Made by a program: the position numbers and the translations under genes
NCBI RefSeq assembly: GCF_025499465.1
Contig: NZ_JAIMCA010000002.1
Span: 434,001-498,000 of the forward strand
Length of the DNA: 64,000 nucleotides
Reading direction: 5' to 3'
Origin: Allobosea sp. BH3
GTDB taxonomy: Bacteria; Pseudomonadota; Alphaproteobacteria; Rhizobiales; Beijerinckiaceae
Part shown: piece after piece, positions 53,892 to 62,831 of the stretch
How the letters are laid out: the number at the start of each line of letters is the position of its first letter
Numbering within the stretch: the stretch's first letter is position 1
The notes under the pieces: generated by a model
The model's input: the letters and a program-made list of their open reading frames with translations, nothing else
The model's database searches: none
What the model was told of the DNA's origin: nothing

Positions 53892-54775
53892 CAGAAATCT
53901 CCCGACAGGCAGACGGAATCGAGATAGGCGAAGGCGCGCTTGTCGGTGTCCGTCTCGGCGAAGAAGGCGAGGTTCAGCATGCACCACAGGTTCTTCATCG
54001 CGGGGATGCGGATGCAGTCGAAGCCCTCCATCGCGAAGACGCGGTCGTTCACCTGGAATCTGGTCGCCTGCATCGCCGCGAGGTCGAAGTCGAAGCGCAG
54101 ATAGTGCCAGTTCACCTTGGTCGGGATCTCGTTGTAGCAGAGCCGCTGCTCGCCGCCGGGCAGATCCTCCCAATCGTCGGGCGACAGGTGGTAGTGCGTG
54201 ATGGTCTTGCCAGCGGTTCCGATCGGTTTGATCGGCGTCGTCCTGCGCTTGAACTGCCATTTCTGGATGTGCTTTCCGTCCTGCGCGTTGAGAAAGCGCA
54301 GATGCGGCATGACGCGGTCGCCCGGCCCCGAGGTATCGCCGATCTGGAGATCGTAGAGGAAGCCGAAGGACCGGATATCCGTCTCGGAAAGCGCAAGGTC
54401 CGTGGCCTCCGGCTTGAAGGTGAAATAGGCCTCGAGCCGGATAGGGCCGGGCTTGCGGAAGGTCAGCCGCTTGATCGCGACGTTCTGCGCGCCCTTCCTC
54501 GCTCGCGTTGCGATCTTGAGCGCGTAGGAGCCGTCGACGCCGCCATGCGAGCCGAAGTCCCAGTTCGGCAGCGTCGAGAGCATGGCGTGGCTGTGCTGCG
54601 CATAGCCCGGCAGCATCGCGTCGAGACTGTCCTCGTAATTGCCGACGAGCTGCGTCCAGCCGCACATGCCGCGATCGAAGTCGTCGAGGCAGATGATGCG
54701 CGGCTGGGGGTCGAAGCGGCTGAGTTGCGGGTCGCTCTCGCGGAGCGCACGGCGCAGATCGTCGAGCTGAGTCAT
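53891..54775 (-). CDS. Uncharacterised sugar-locus protein, possibly DUF6772
   Basis: A 294-residue soluble protein, rich in beta strands (LSRFDPQPRIICLDDFDRGM, then CGWTQLVGNYEDSLDAMLPG). A carbohydrate-binding-like core has IRLEAYFTFKPEA, HYHLSPDDWEDLPGGEQRL and WHYLRFDFDLAAMQATRFQV, ending LDSVCLSGDF. There is no signal peptide. It resembles proteins encoded beside sugar ABC permeases (I recall the DUF6772 name, with limited certainty). Position between the permeases and a small partner suggests a role in sugar-acid use, perhaps as an isomerase or lactonase-like enzyme. ATG at 54775 is five bases from the permease stop. Confidence 0.65.
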   Translation of the reverse strand: MTQLDDLRRALRESDPQLSRFDPQPRIICLDDFDRGMCGWTQLVGNYEDSLDAMLPGYAQHSHAMLSTLPNWDFGSHGGVDGSYALKIATRARKGAQNVAIKRLTFRKPGPIRLEAYFTFKPEATDLALSETDIRSFGFLYDLQIGDTSGPGDRVMPHLRFLNAQDGKHIQKWQFKRRTTPIKPIGTAGKTITHYHLSPDDWEDLPGGEQRLCYNEIPTKVNWHYLRFDFDLAAMQATRFQVNDRVFAMEGFDCIRIPAMKNLWCMLNLAFFAETDTDKRAFAYLDSVCLSGDF

Positions 54776-54780
54776 GGCGA

Positions 54781-55608
54781 TTACCCCTTCACCGAGCCGG
54801 CGGTCAGCCCGGCCACGAGATGCTTCTGCATGAGGATGACGAAGGCGAGCACCGGCACGAGCTGCACGGTGGAAGCGGCGAAGAGCACGCCCCATTCGAC
54901 GCCTTCCACGGCGCCGATCATCTCGGAGATCACCAGCGGCGCGGTCTTGGCCTTGGTGGTCGTGAAGATGAAGGCGAAGAGGAACTCGTTCCAGGCATAG
55001 ACGATAACGAAGACCGAGACGGCCAGCATGCCCTGCGCCGCCATCGGCAGGATGATGCGCGTGATGATCTGCAGCCGCGAGGCGCCGTCCATCATCGCCG
55101 CCTCGTCCATTTCGCGCGGGATCTGGTCGATGAAGGTGCGCATCACCACCGTGCCCAGCGAGACGAAGAAGGTGGCGTAGAGCACGATCAGGATGACATG
55201 CGTGTCGTTGAGGCCGAGCCAGTTCACCACCGGGAAGAGCGGCAGCGTGATGACGATCGGCGGGATCAGCCGGATGAAGATCAGGAAGAAGGCCGAGGCC
55301 TGAAGCCCCCGCGAAGCGAAGCGCGAATAGGCAAAGCCGGCCAGCAGCGAGACGCCGACGGCCAGCACCGTCGCGCCGACCGTCACCAGAAAGCTGTTCC
55401 AGAGTCCGAAGAAGAAATCGCCCCAGCGGTTCCAGAGCGCTTCGTAATTCGCCAGCGTCGGCATGAAGGCGAAAGCGCCGCCCGTCGAGAAAATGTCGCG
55501 GTCCGCCTTGAAGGAGGACATCGCGATCAGGCCGATCGGCAGCAGCGACCAGGCGACGATCGCCAGGACGCCGACGAGTTTGAGGAGATAACGCGCGAAC
55601 TTAGCCAC
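54781..55608 (-). CDS. Carbohydrate ABC transporter permease (MalG class)
   Basis: A 275-residue inner-membrane protein with six helices and the MalG-class EAA loop EMDEAAMMDGASRLQIITRI near residue 180, plus a typical N-terminal TM (LLKLVGVLAIVAWSLLPIGL) and a C-terminal MQKHLVAGLTAGSVKG. It pairs with the upstream MalF-class permease; the two genes overlap by eight bases. The binding proteins are encoded on the other strand at 58487 and 59850. No ATPase gene is present in the locus. Confidence 0.93.
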   Translation of the reverse strand: MAKFARYLLKLVGVLAIVAWSLLPIGLIAMSSFKADRDIFSTGGAFAFMPTLANYEALWNRWGDFFFGLWNSFLVTVGATVLAVGVSLLAGFAYSRFASRGLQASAFFLIFIRLIPPIVITLPLFPVVNWLGLNDTHVILIVLYATFFVSLGTVVMRTFIDQIPREMDEAAMMDGASRLQIITRIILPMAAQGMLAVSVFVIVYAWNEFLFAFIFTTTKAKTAPLVISEMIGAVEGVEWGVLFAASTVQLVPVLAFVILMQKHLVAGLTAGSVKG

Positions 55609-56473
55609 GGGCGAACATCTCCCTATAGAGCCGGCGCAGGTAGAACAGCGCGAGCACGAGGGAGGCGAGCACCATCAGCCAGCCAGTAGCGGCGGCCGGG
55701 CCGAAAGCGTTGTAGCGGAAGGCCTCGAGATAGAGATAGACGGCCAGAACCTCGGTGGTGCGCGCCGGGCCGCCGCCGGTCATCAGCCAGACCTCGGAGA
55801 AGAGGCGGAAGGCGAAGATGTAGCGAAACAGCGCGGCGATCAGCAGCGCCGGCATCAGGAGCGGCAGGGTCACGCGCCGGAAGGCCGTCCAGGGCGAGGC
55901 GCCATCGATGGCGGCCGCCTCGTAGAGGTCGGTCGGGATCGACAGCCGCGCGGCGTAGAGGATCACGAAGCTGAACGGAAGGTGCAGCCAGATCGAGAGC
56001 AGGCTGACCATGGCGAGCCCGTGGCTCGGGTTCACCGCCCATTCGATCGGCGGCAGGCCGAACGAGGCCAGCAGCCGGCTCATCATGCCGACCTCCGGCT
56101 CGAACAGGAAGCGCCACATCACCACCGCCGAGACCTCGCTGACGGCATAGGGCGCGAGCACGATGGCCAGCAGCAGCGGCCGGAACGGCACGCCGGCGGC
56201 GAAGAACAGCGCCATGCCCAGCCCGATCAGCAATTCGACATGCACGACCACGGCGACGACGATCACCGTGTTGAGCAGCGCCTTCCAGAAATAGGGGTCG
56301 GCGAGCACCTTGGCGTAGTTGGCGAGCCCCACGAAGACGGCCTGCTGGCCGAAGGAGGACTGGTTGAGGCTCAGCCAGAACACATAGAGCGCCGGTAGGA
56401 AGATGATGCAGCCGATCATCAGCTGCACCGGCGTGACCAGTGCGATGGCCGAAAGAGGGGTGCGGGCCGACAT
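55601..56473 (-). CDS. Carbohydrate ABC transporter permease (MalF class)
   Basis: A 290-residue permease with six helices beginning MSARTPLSAIALVTPVQLMI. The EAA loop is DLYEAAAIDGASPWTAFRRV near 205, and the C-terminal YLRRLYREMF is typical of MalF-class proteins. ATG at 56473 overlaps the stop of the enolase-superfamily gene (TGATG), so the dehydratase and permeases are translated from one message. The substrate is probably a sugar or sugar acid, inferred from that neighbour. Confidence 0.92.
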   Translation of the reverse strand: MSARTPLSAIALVTPVQLMIGCIIFLPALYVFWLSLNQSSFGQQAVFVGLANYAKVLADPYFWKALLNTVIVVAVVVHVELLIGLGMALFFAAGVPFRPLLLAIVLAPYAVSEVSAVVMWRFLFEPEVGMMSRLLASFGLPPIEWAVNPSHGLAMVSLLSIWLHLPFSFVILYAARLSIPTDLYEAAAIDGASPWTAFRRVTLPLLMPALLIAALFRYIFAFRLFSEVWLMTGGGPARTTEVLAVYLYLEAFRYNAFGPAAATGWLMVLASLVLALFYLRRLYREMFARG

Positions 56474-57597
56474 CACGCGATCCGGAAGCGCTTCAGCGCC
56501 GCGCGGTCGATCTCGACCCCGAGGCCAGGCCCTTGCGGCACCACGAGCCTGCCATCGACGAGCTGCGAGCCTTCGCCGACGACCGGGTGCGTGAAGGCGT
56601 CGCGCAGCGGGTTCTCGTAGACCATGCACTCGAAGGTGCGGAAGCTCTCGGCCGCCGCGGCCAACTGAAGGCTGGCGGCGACGCAGATCGCGCCGGACCA
56701 GCCGACATGCGGCGCGTAGGCCGTGTTGAAGGCGGCGGCGAGTTCGGCGATGCGCCAGGTCTCGGTGATGCCACCCGAGCGCGTCACGTCGGGCTGGATC
56801 AGGCCCAGCGAGCGGTCCTGCAGCATGGTCAGCGCCTCGCCGGCGACGAAGTCGCTCTCGCCGGCGGCGAGCCGGATCGGCAGATGCTGGGCGAGCCGGC
56901 GATAACCCTCGCGGTCATGCGGGGCGATCGGCTCCTCGAAGAAGCCGTAGCCGAGATCGGCCAGCGCCCGGCCGACGATCATGGCGTCGTCGACGTCATA
57001 GGCCCAGTTCGCATCGACATAGAGCGCGATATCGTCGCCCGCGAGCCGGCGGATGAGCTTCGCCCGCGCCACCGCGTCCCGGAGCGGATGCCCGAGCTTG
57101 ACCTTGATCTCGCGGAAGCCGGCCTTCAGGGCTGCCGCGACCTCGGCTTCGACCGTCGCATCGTCGAGCCAGTTGATCGAAGAGGCATAGGCTGCCAGTT
57201 CCGTGCGCCCCATGCCGCCGAGCAGCTTGTGGATCGGCAGCCCCGCCTGTTTCCCGGCAATGTCCCAGAGCGCGATGTCGACCGCGGCGATGGCCTCGAC
57301 CACCTGCCCGCCCGGACGGCCCGAGAGTGCGGCGCGCATCGCTTTCCAGAGCGCGCGCCGGTCGGCCGCATCCCGCCCCAGGAGCCGCGGCACCAGCGCA
57401 TCCTCGATGAAGCGGGCATAGCCGGCCGCGCCGCGCCGGCACAGCCCCTCGCCAAAGCCGATAGTATCGCCCTCCGTCTCGACCTCGACGACGACGAGCT
57501 CGATGGCGGGATAGTCGCCCTGCGAGGTGCGCTGGACCTTGGGCAGGGTCGCCCGGAGCGGATGCACCTCGACCCTGGTGATGCGATTTGCCGACAT
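56473..57597 (-). CDS. Enolase-superfamily dehydratase (mandelate racemase/muconate lactonizing type)
   Basis: A 374-residue enolase-superfamily enzyme. The capping domain is at about 1-125; the barrel then has the KxK motif REIKVKLGH (about 165), metal ligands DANWAYD (about 192), GFFEEPIAPHD (about 218) and LAAGESDF (about 243), and the acid-base histidine in YAPHVGWSG (about 297). The KxK plus His pattern fits the mandelate-racemase subgroup, most of whose members dehydrate sugar acids. The exact substrate is unknown. ATG at 57597 gives MSANRITRVEVHPLRATLP, a normal start. It heads the minus-strand operon. Confidence 0.9.
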   Translation of the reverse strand: MSANRITRVEVHPLRATLPKVQRTSQGDYPAIELVVVEVETEGDTIGFGEGLCRRGAAGYARFIEDALVPRLLGRDAADRRALWKAMRAALSGRPGGQVVEAIAAVDIALWDIAGKQAGLPIHKLLGGMGRTELAAYASSINWLDDATVEAEVAAALKAGFREIKVKLGHPLRDAVARAKLIRRLAGDDIALYVDANWAYDVDDAMIVGRALADLGYGFFEEPIAPHDREGYRRLAQHLPIRLAAGESDFVAGEALTMLQDRSLGLIQPDVTRSGGITETWRIAELAAAFNTAYAPHVGWSGAICVAASLQLAAAAESFRTFECMVYENPLRDAFTHPVVGEGSQLVDGRLVVPQGPGLGVEIDRAALKRFRIA

Positions 57598-57651
57598 GCG
57601 GCGCGTCCTCCCCAGGACATTGCATTGATGTCGATGCCGCGTTGGGCATCT

Positions 57652-57666
57652 ACTTATCTGATAGGT
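57652..57666. promoter_or_regulatory. Candidate operator ACTTATC-T-GATAGGT
   Basis: A 15-base near-perfect palindrome (seven-base arms, one mismatch) in the AT-rich 123-base region between the divergent dehydratase and GntR genes. Its position fits a dimeric repressor controlling both transcription units. It is not the same sequence as the operator candidate at 47160, which belongs to a different GntR protein. Confidence 0.5.
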
Positions 57667-57720
57667 TGAACAGTTGCCAAGGAACGAGGCATCTGTCAAT
57701 GATGCAGCCGGAGACGATGA

Positions 57721-58515
57721 ATGAGCGACGCTGCGCAGTCCCTGTCCGATGACGACGACCTCTTCTCAGGGGGCGATGTCGTGCCGATGCGCCTCGGCGA
57801 CGCCGTCATCCAGCGCCTCACGGCGGCGATCCATGACGGGCGGCTAAAGCCAGGCGACTCCCTGCCATCGGAGTCGCGCATTGCCGCCTCCTTCGGTGTC
57901 AGCAAGCCGATTGCGCGCGAGGCCATCCGCCAGCTCGCAGCGATGGGCGTCGTGCATATCCAGCAGGGCAAGCCAACGCGCGTGCAGGCACTCGATGCCG
58001 CGCCGCTCGACCGCTTCTACCGCTTCGCCGTGCGCGGGCGCCAAAACGGACTGACAGAGGCGGTGGAGCTGCGCCGCATCCTCGAGCCGCCGATCGCCGC
58101 CCATGCCGCGCATCGCCGGAGCGACAGCGACATCGAGAAGCTCGACCTGATCCTTGCCCGGATGGAGGATGCGCTTGGCAATGTTCCGCTCTGGATCGAA
58201 GCCGATCTCGATTTCCACGAAGCCGTTGCCGCCTCTTCCGGCAATCGCCTGCTCGACTTCCAGATTCGTGGCCTGCGGCCCGTGATCCGCGAGGTGATGG
58301 AGATCTTCAATTCGCGCGAAGCGCGCGGCCCGCAGGACTGGCGCCGCACATTCGAGCGCCACCAGCGCGTCGTCGAGGCAATCCGCGCCGGCGATGCCGG
58401 CGCGGCCTCGGCGGCCATGAGCCAACATTTCGAAGCGGCAGAAGCCGCCATCGCGGAGCTCGCGAACCACAGGGAGGACAGCAACCATGACCGAGAGGAC
58501 GGGTCTAGACCGTAG
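57721..58515 (+). CDS. GntR family (FadR/FCD) transcriptional regulator
   Basis: A 264-residue regulator. The winged helix at about 20-90 has MRLGDAVIQRLTAAIHDGRL, LPSESRIAASFGVSKPIAR and EAIRQLAAMGVVHIQQGK. The FCD domain (about 105-245) carries the metal-binding pattern ADLDFHEAVAASSGNRLL and a late histidine (FERHQRVVEAI, MSQHFEAAE). It is divergent from the dehydratase-permease operon and upstream of the binding-protein genes, so it probably regulates the whole locus. It overlaps the binding-protein gene by 29 bases. Confidence 0.9.
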   Translation: MSDAAQSLSDDDDLFSGGDVVPMRLGDAVIQRLTAAIHDGRLKPGDSLPSESRIAASFGVSKPIAREAIRQLAAMGVVHIQQGKPTRVQALDAAPLDRFYRFAVRGRQNGLTEAVELRRILEPPIAAHAAHRRSDSDIEKLDLILARMEDALGNVPLWIEADLDFHEAVAASSGNRLLDFQIRGLRPVIREVMEIFNSREARGPQDWRRTFERHQRVVEAIRAGDAGAASAAMSQHFEAAEAAIAELANHREDSNHDREDGSRP

Positions 58516-59791
58516 GCAGTTCGGCGCCGGCATCATCGGCCTGAGCTTCGCCGCGCTGGGCGCCACGCCCGGCCGCGCGCAGCAGCAGGGCGGGCCGCTC
58601 AACGTCTTCACCCATCGCGTCATGCAGACGGTCGCGACGGGCGCGCAAGGCGGAGACATCACCAAGGACTGGGCGCAGAAGAACGGCGTCACCGTTCAAT
58701 GGACGACCTTCGACACCGGGCCGCTGCAGGAGCGCCTCTTCCGCGAGGCGAGCCTCGGCGAAACCTCCGTCGATGTCGGCTTCGTCGTCAACACGCAGGT
58801 CGTGCCGCGCGCCGCGACGCTGTTCGAGCCGCTCGACGAATACCTGAAGAAGGACCCGGTCGAGGACGTCTCCGACATCTTCCCCGGCCTGATGAAGGGC
58901 ATGCACATCGGCGGCAAGCAGCTCGCAGTGCCCTTCCGCCATGCCTCCTCAGGCCTGCACTACAATGAAGAGATCCTGGCCGAGAAGGGCTTCTCCAAGC
59001 CGCCGGCGACGATCGAGGAAATGATCGAGATCGCCAAGGCCTGCAGCTATCGGCGCGCCGACGGCACGCAGGTCGTCGGGCTGTGCACACCCGGCGTGAC
59101 CTATCCGAACGTGATCGACCTCGCCCGCGCCTGGGACGGCGAGTTCATCACGCCCGACTTCAAATGCGCCGCCGACCAGCCGGCGATGCTGAACGCGATC
59201 CGGACGCTGCGCGAGCTCTTCCAGGCCAACGCCTTCCCGCGCAATTTCGCGACGCTCTCGCCGGAGGACGTCAATGTCTGGATGCAGCAGGGCCGCGCGG
59301 CGATGAGCCTGCAGAGCATGGGCCGCAACCGCATCTACAACGACCCGCAGAAGTCGAAATTCTCCGGCAAGATCAAAACCATCGCCGTGCCGGCCTCGAA
59401 GACGCTCGCCGGCAAGTACGACGCGGCGCCAGCCAAGGTTGAATTCTGGGGCATGGTCATCCCGAAGAACGCCAAGCGCAAGGACCTGTCCTGGAGCTTC
59501 ATCAAGGCGATGGCCTCGAAGGAGGCGACGCTCAAGGCCGCGCTCAACGGCAACGGGCCGGTGCGCGCCTCGACCTATGCCGACCAGAGCTTCGCCGACT
59601 CCGTGCCCTATGCCTCCGAGGAGCTGAAGGTGCTGAAGGTCGCGCGGGTGCCGCTGCCGGCCTTCGACGAGGCGGCCCGCGCCGGCGATCTCTTCAAGGA
59701 GGAGGCGGAGGCTGCCGTCCTCGGCATGAAGACGCCCGAGGAGGCGATGGCGGCGCTGGTCAAGCGCGTGCAGCCGCTGCTGCCGGCCTGA
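58487..59791 (+). CDS. ABC transporter extracellular solute-binding protein (family 1), copy 1
   Basis: A 434-residue carbohydrate-type binding protein with a twin-arginine-like signal (LDRRQFGAGIIGLSFAALGA, cleavage near GRAQ). The family 1 fold is shown by LFREASLGETSVDVGFVV, GKQLAVPFRHASSGLHYNEE and VWMQQGRAAMSLQSMG. It is clearly paralogous to the protein encoded next (shared REASL-ETS-DV, NFATL/V, WMQQGRAAM and NGNGP-R-STYAD words). It has GGGAGGACAGCAACC as ribosome site inside the end of the GntR gene. Its permeases are on the opposite strand. Confidence 0.9.
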   Translation: MTERTGLDRRQFGAGIIGLSFAALGATPGRAQQQGGPLNVFTHRVMQTVATGAQGGDITKDWAQKNGVTVQWTTFDTGPLQERLFREASLGETSVDVGFVVNTQVVPRAATLFEPLDEYLKKDPVEDVSDIFPGLMKGMHIGGKQLAVPFRHASSGLHYNEEILAEKGFSKPPATIEEMIEIAKACSYRRADGTQVVGLCTPGVTYPNVIDLARAWDGEFITPDFKCAADQPAMLNAIRTLRELFQANAFPRNFATLSPEDVNVWMQQGRAAMSLQSMGRNRIYNDPQKSKFSGKIKTIAVPASKTLAGKYDAAPAKVEFWGMVIPKNAKRKDLSWSFIKAMASKEATLKAALNGNGPVRASTYADQSFADSVPYASEELKVLKVARVPLPAFDEAARAGDLFKEEAEAAVLGMKTPEEAMAALVKRVQPLLPA

Positions 59792-59849
59792 ACGAACAAG
59801 CAGAACACGGCGCGGGAACAGCGCCGGAACCATATCCGGGAGGATAGCC

Positions 59850-61139
59850 ATGACGTTTCAGATTTCGCGCCGCCGTTTCGGCGCGCTTGCCGGCGCGACG
59901 GCCGCCTCGGCGCTTCTTCCGGCAAGCGCCTTCGCCCAGGCGAAGACGCTGACCGCGCTCGGCCACCGCGTCCACCAAACTGCTGCGACCACCGGTCCTG
60001 GCGGCGACGCGACCGAGGGCTTCCGCAAGGCGAGCGGCGCCGATGTGAACTGGGTGACCTTCGGCGACGTCAACGCCGTGCATGAACGCCTGCTGCGCGA
60101 GGCCTCGCTGTCCGAGACCTCGATCGACGTCGCCTATCTCGTCAACGGCCGGGCGGTGCCGCGCAACCTGCAGCTCTTTGAACCGCTCGACGCCCTGATG
60201 AAGCAGGCGCCGATCGAGGCCTTCGACGATTTCGCGCCGGGCTTGCTCGCGCCTCTCAACGCCGATGGCGCACTGCGCGGCATCCCGGTGCGCCATGCGA
60301 CAAATGCGCTGATCTACAATGAGGCGCTGCTCGAAGAGCGGGGCGTCACCAAGCTGCCGATGAGCTTCGAGGAGTTGATCGAGCTCGCCCGCAAGCTGAC
60401 CTTCAAGCGCGACGACGGCACGCAGGTCTACGGCCTCGCCTTCACCGCCGTCTTCGCCTCGAACTTCCTGACCCTCGCCCGCTGCCTCGGCGGCGACTAC
60501 ATGACGACCGACGGCAAGATCGTCGCAGCCGAGCCGCCGATGGTGAAGGCGCTCACGCTGCTCGCGGATTTCTACAAGGCCGGGGTGCTGCCGCGGAACT
60601 TCGCGACGGTGAACAACGAAGAGATCACGACCTGGATGCAGCAGGGCCGGGCGGCGATGACGATCAACCCCTTCGCGCGGCTCGTCACCTATAACGACCC
60701 GTCGAAAGGCAAGTATGGCGGGCGCTTCAAGTCGCTGCTGCCGCCGATGTCCGCCGATCTCGCCGGCAAGGTGGCCTTCGCGCCGACGGTCGAATTCTGG
60801 TCGCTGATGATCCCGAAGAACGCGAAGCAGAAGCCGCTGAGCTGGGAGTTCATCCGCGCCCTCTCCTCAAAGGCCGGCACAACCGCGATGGCGCTGAACG
60901 GCAACGGCCCGACGCGGCTTTCGACCTATGCCGACGAGAAGCTGAAGGCGGCGATGCCGTACGCGGCTGACGAGGCGGCCGCGCTCAAGGCCTCGCGCAT
61001 CCACCTGCCGGCCTTCGACGAACAGGCCCGCGCCCACGACATCTTCATCGAGGAGACGCAGGCCGCCGTGCTCGGCCGCAAGCCGGCGCAGCAGGCGATG
61101 GACGACGCGACAGCGCGCGTGAAGCCGCTGCTCGGCTGA
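59850..61139 (+). CDS. ABC transporter extracellular solute-binding protein (family 1), copy 2
   Basis: A 429-residue paralogue of the preceding binding protein, with a twin-arginine signal (SRRRFGALAGATAASALLPA, cleavage after AFAQ). Matching segments include LLREASLSETSIDVAYLV, LRGIPVRHATNALIYNEALL and TTWMQQGRAAMTINPFA. The two proteins differ clearly in the ligand-pocket region (VTYPNVIDLARAW against AVFASNFLTLARCL), so they may bind different sugars for the same channel. GGGAGGATAGCC precedes the ATG. Its stop overlaps the SDR start (TGATG). Confidence 0.9.
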   Translation: MTFQISRRRFGALAGATAASALLPASAFAQAKTLTALGHRVHQTAATTGPGGDATEGFRKASGADVNWVTFGDVNAVHERLLREASLSETSIDVAYLVNGRAVPRNLQLFEPLDALMKQAPIEAFDDFAPGLLAPLNADGALRGIPVRHATNALIYNEALLEERGVTKLPMSFEELIELARKLTFKRDDGTQVYGLAFTAVFASNFLTLARCLGGDYMTTDGKIVAAEPPMVKALTLLADFYKAGVLPRNFATVNNEEITTWMQQGRAAMTINPFARLVTYNDPSKGKYGGRFKSLLPPMSADLAGKVAFAPTVEFWSLMIPKNAKQKPLSWEFIRALSSKAGTTAMALNGNGPTRLSTYADEKLKAAMPYAADEAAALKASRIHLPAFDEQARAHDIFIEETQAAVLGRKPAQQAMDDATARVKPLLG

Positions 61140-61888
61140 TGGCAGGCGCGCTTTCGGGACGCGTCGCGCTGGTCACCGGCGCGGCGCGCGGCATCGGCCT
61201 GGCCATCGCAACCGCCTTTGCCGAGGCGGGCGCGCGCCTCCTGATCCATGACCGGGACGAAGCGGCCGTCGCTGCAGCAGACCAGCTCGGCAGCGGAAAC
61301 GGGCGCGCGATGCCACTGATCGCCGATCTGGCTGAGCCCGGCGCCGTTGCCCGAATGGCTGCCGAGCTGGTCCGGCTTGCGGTCGAACCGGATATCCTCG
61401 TGCTCTGCGCCTCGGCCGAAATCCGCCAGACGGTGCAGGAACTGAGCGACGAGGCGCTGGCGCTGCAAAGCGAGGTCAACCTGCATGCGACGGCGCGGCT
61501 TCTGAAAGCCTTCCTGCCCGGCATGCAGAGCCGCGGCTTCGGCCGCGTCATCGCGATCGGCTCCGTGCAGGAGCGACGGCCCAATGCCGATTGCCTGTAT
61601 TACGCAGCCACCAAGGCGGCGCAGACGAGCATGATCCTGAACCTGGCGCGCACCACGCAGGCGCCGGACATCACCTTCAACGTGATCCAGCCCGGCGCGA
61701 TCCGCACGGATCGCAACCGCGCGATCCTCGCCCAGCCGGGCCGCGAAGAGCAGGCTCTGGCGCGCATCCCGCTCGGCCGGATCGGCAGCCCCGAGGACTG
61801 CGCGGGAATGGCGGTGCTGCTCTGCTCGCCGGCCGGAAGCTACATCAACGGCGCCGGGATCGCGGTGGATGGCGGGATGCGGCTCTGA
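61139..61888 (+). CDS. Short-chain dehydrogenase/reductase
   Basis: A 249-residue classical SDR. The cofactor motif is VTGAARGIGLAIATAF (about 11-26), then the ILVLCASAEI strand, the catalytic serine region VIAIGSVQE (about 145), YYAATKAAQTS with the catalytic Tyr-Lys (about 158-162), and QPGAIRTDRNRA. The C-terminal SPAGSYINGAGIAVDGGM is typical. An alanine or serine replaces the asparagine of the usual NNAG motif (CASAEI). It probably oxidises the sugar or sugar acid imported by the locus. It is coupled to binding-protein copy 2 by a one-base overlap. Confidence 0.9.
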   Translation: MAGALSGRVALVTGAARGIGLAIATAFAEAGARLLIHDRDEAAVAAADQLGSGNGRAMPLIADLAEPGAVARMAAELVRLAVEPDILVLCASAEIRQTVQELSDEALALQSEVNLHATARLLKAFLPGMQSRGFGRVIAIGSVQERRPNADCLYYAATKAAQTSMILNLARTTQAPDITFNVIQPGAIRTDRNRAILAQPGREEQALARIPLGRIGSPEDCAGMAVLLCSPAGSYINGAGIAVDGGMRL

Positions 61889-61916
61889 CGGTCGCAGTTC
61901 CCGCCCCGCCCTGCCC

Positions 61917-62831
61917 TCAGCCCTTGCCCCGCGCTGGGACCATGATCGCGCCCGAGGCGGCGACGACCAGCGCGAGGCCGAGCCAATCGGTCGGTGTCGG
62001 CCGCTCGCCGAGGAGCAGCACCGAGCCGAGCACGCCGACCGCCGGCACCATCAGCGTGCCGAGGCTGGCGATGCCGGCCGGCAGCCGCGAGACGACGACG
62101 AACCAGAGGAAATAGGCCAGCGCCTGCGCGCCGACGATATGGAAGGACAGCGCCGCCGCGACATGCGGCGAGAGCAGCTTCGGCACCGGCAGCCCCTCGA
62201 AGACCAGCATGCCGATGCCGGCCGCTGCGCCGCCGATCAGCAATTGCCAGGCAGCGATGGTCAGCGCCGGTGCGGCGACCGGCCAGCGCTTCGTCACCAT
62301 GGTGCCGAGCGCCCAGCTCCACGCCGCGATCAAAGCAAACAGCAGGCCCAGCGAGAGCTGCCCCGCCATGATCAGCGGCAGGCCGAGGCAGACGAGGCCG
62401 GCGATGCCGAGTCCAAGCCCCGCCAGCCGCCTGCCGTCGAAGGCCTCGCCGAGGATGGGGCGGGCGAGCAGCGTCGCCCAGATCGGCATGGTGAAGGTCA
62501 GGATCGCGGCGCGCGAGGTCGGCGCCGCAAGCTGCGCGAAGGCGAGCAGCACGTTGAAGGCCGCGACCGAGAGGAAGCCGGCCAGCAGCAGGCGCGGCCA
62601 TTGCCCGCGCGGCACGGCGAGCGGCACGCCGCGCGCCAGCGCCACGACGACGAGCACGAGCCCGGCGAAACCCATGCCCGAGGCACGCAGCGTCCAGGGC
62701 GCGATCTCCGTCAGCGAGATCCGGACCGCCGGCCAGTTGAAGCCCCAGAGCAGGCCCAGCAGCGGGACGAGCAGGACGGCCCGCCCCGGAGGAATCTGGC
62801 TCAAGCGGAAATGCTTTCGACGCCGCACCAT
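61917..62831 (-). CDS. EamA/DMT family transporter
   Basis: A 304-residue membrane protein with ten helices arranged as two EamA repeats: LLVPLLGLLWGFNWPAVRIS and SRAAILTFTMPIWATLLARP in the first, WSWALGTMVTKRWPV and SRLPAGIASLGTLMVPAVGV in the second. Family members export metabolites or amino acids; the substrate is unknown. It begins inside the end of the M20 deacylase gene (30-base overlap if ATG 62831 is right). The two are therefore probably one operon, perhaps exporting or recycling the same N-acyl amino acid; that is inference. Confidence 0.88.
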   Translation of the reverse strand: MVRRRKHFRLSQIPPGRAVLLVPLLGLLWGFNWPAVRISLTEIAPWTLRASGMGFAGLVLVVVALARGVPLAVPRGQWPRLLLAGFLSVAAFNVLLAFAQLAAPTSRAAILTFTMPIWATLLARPILGEAFDGRRLAGLGLGIAGLVCLGLPLIMAGQLSLGLLFALIAAWSWALGTMVTKRWPVAAPALTIAAWQLLIGGAAAGIGMLVFEGLPVPKLLSPHVAAALSFHIVGAQALAYFLWFVVVSRLPAGIASLGTLMVPAVGVLGSVLLLGERPTPTDWLGLALVVAASGAIMVPARGKG

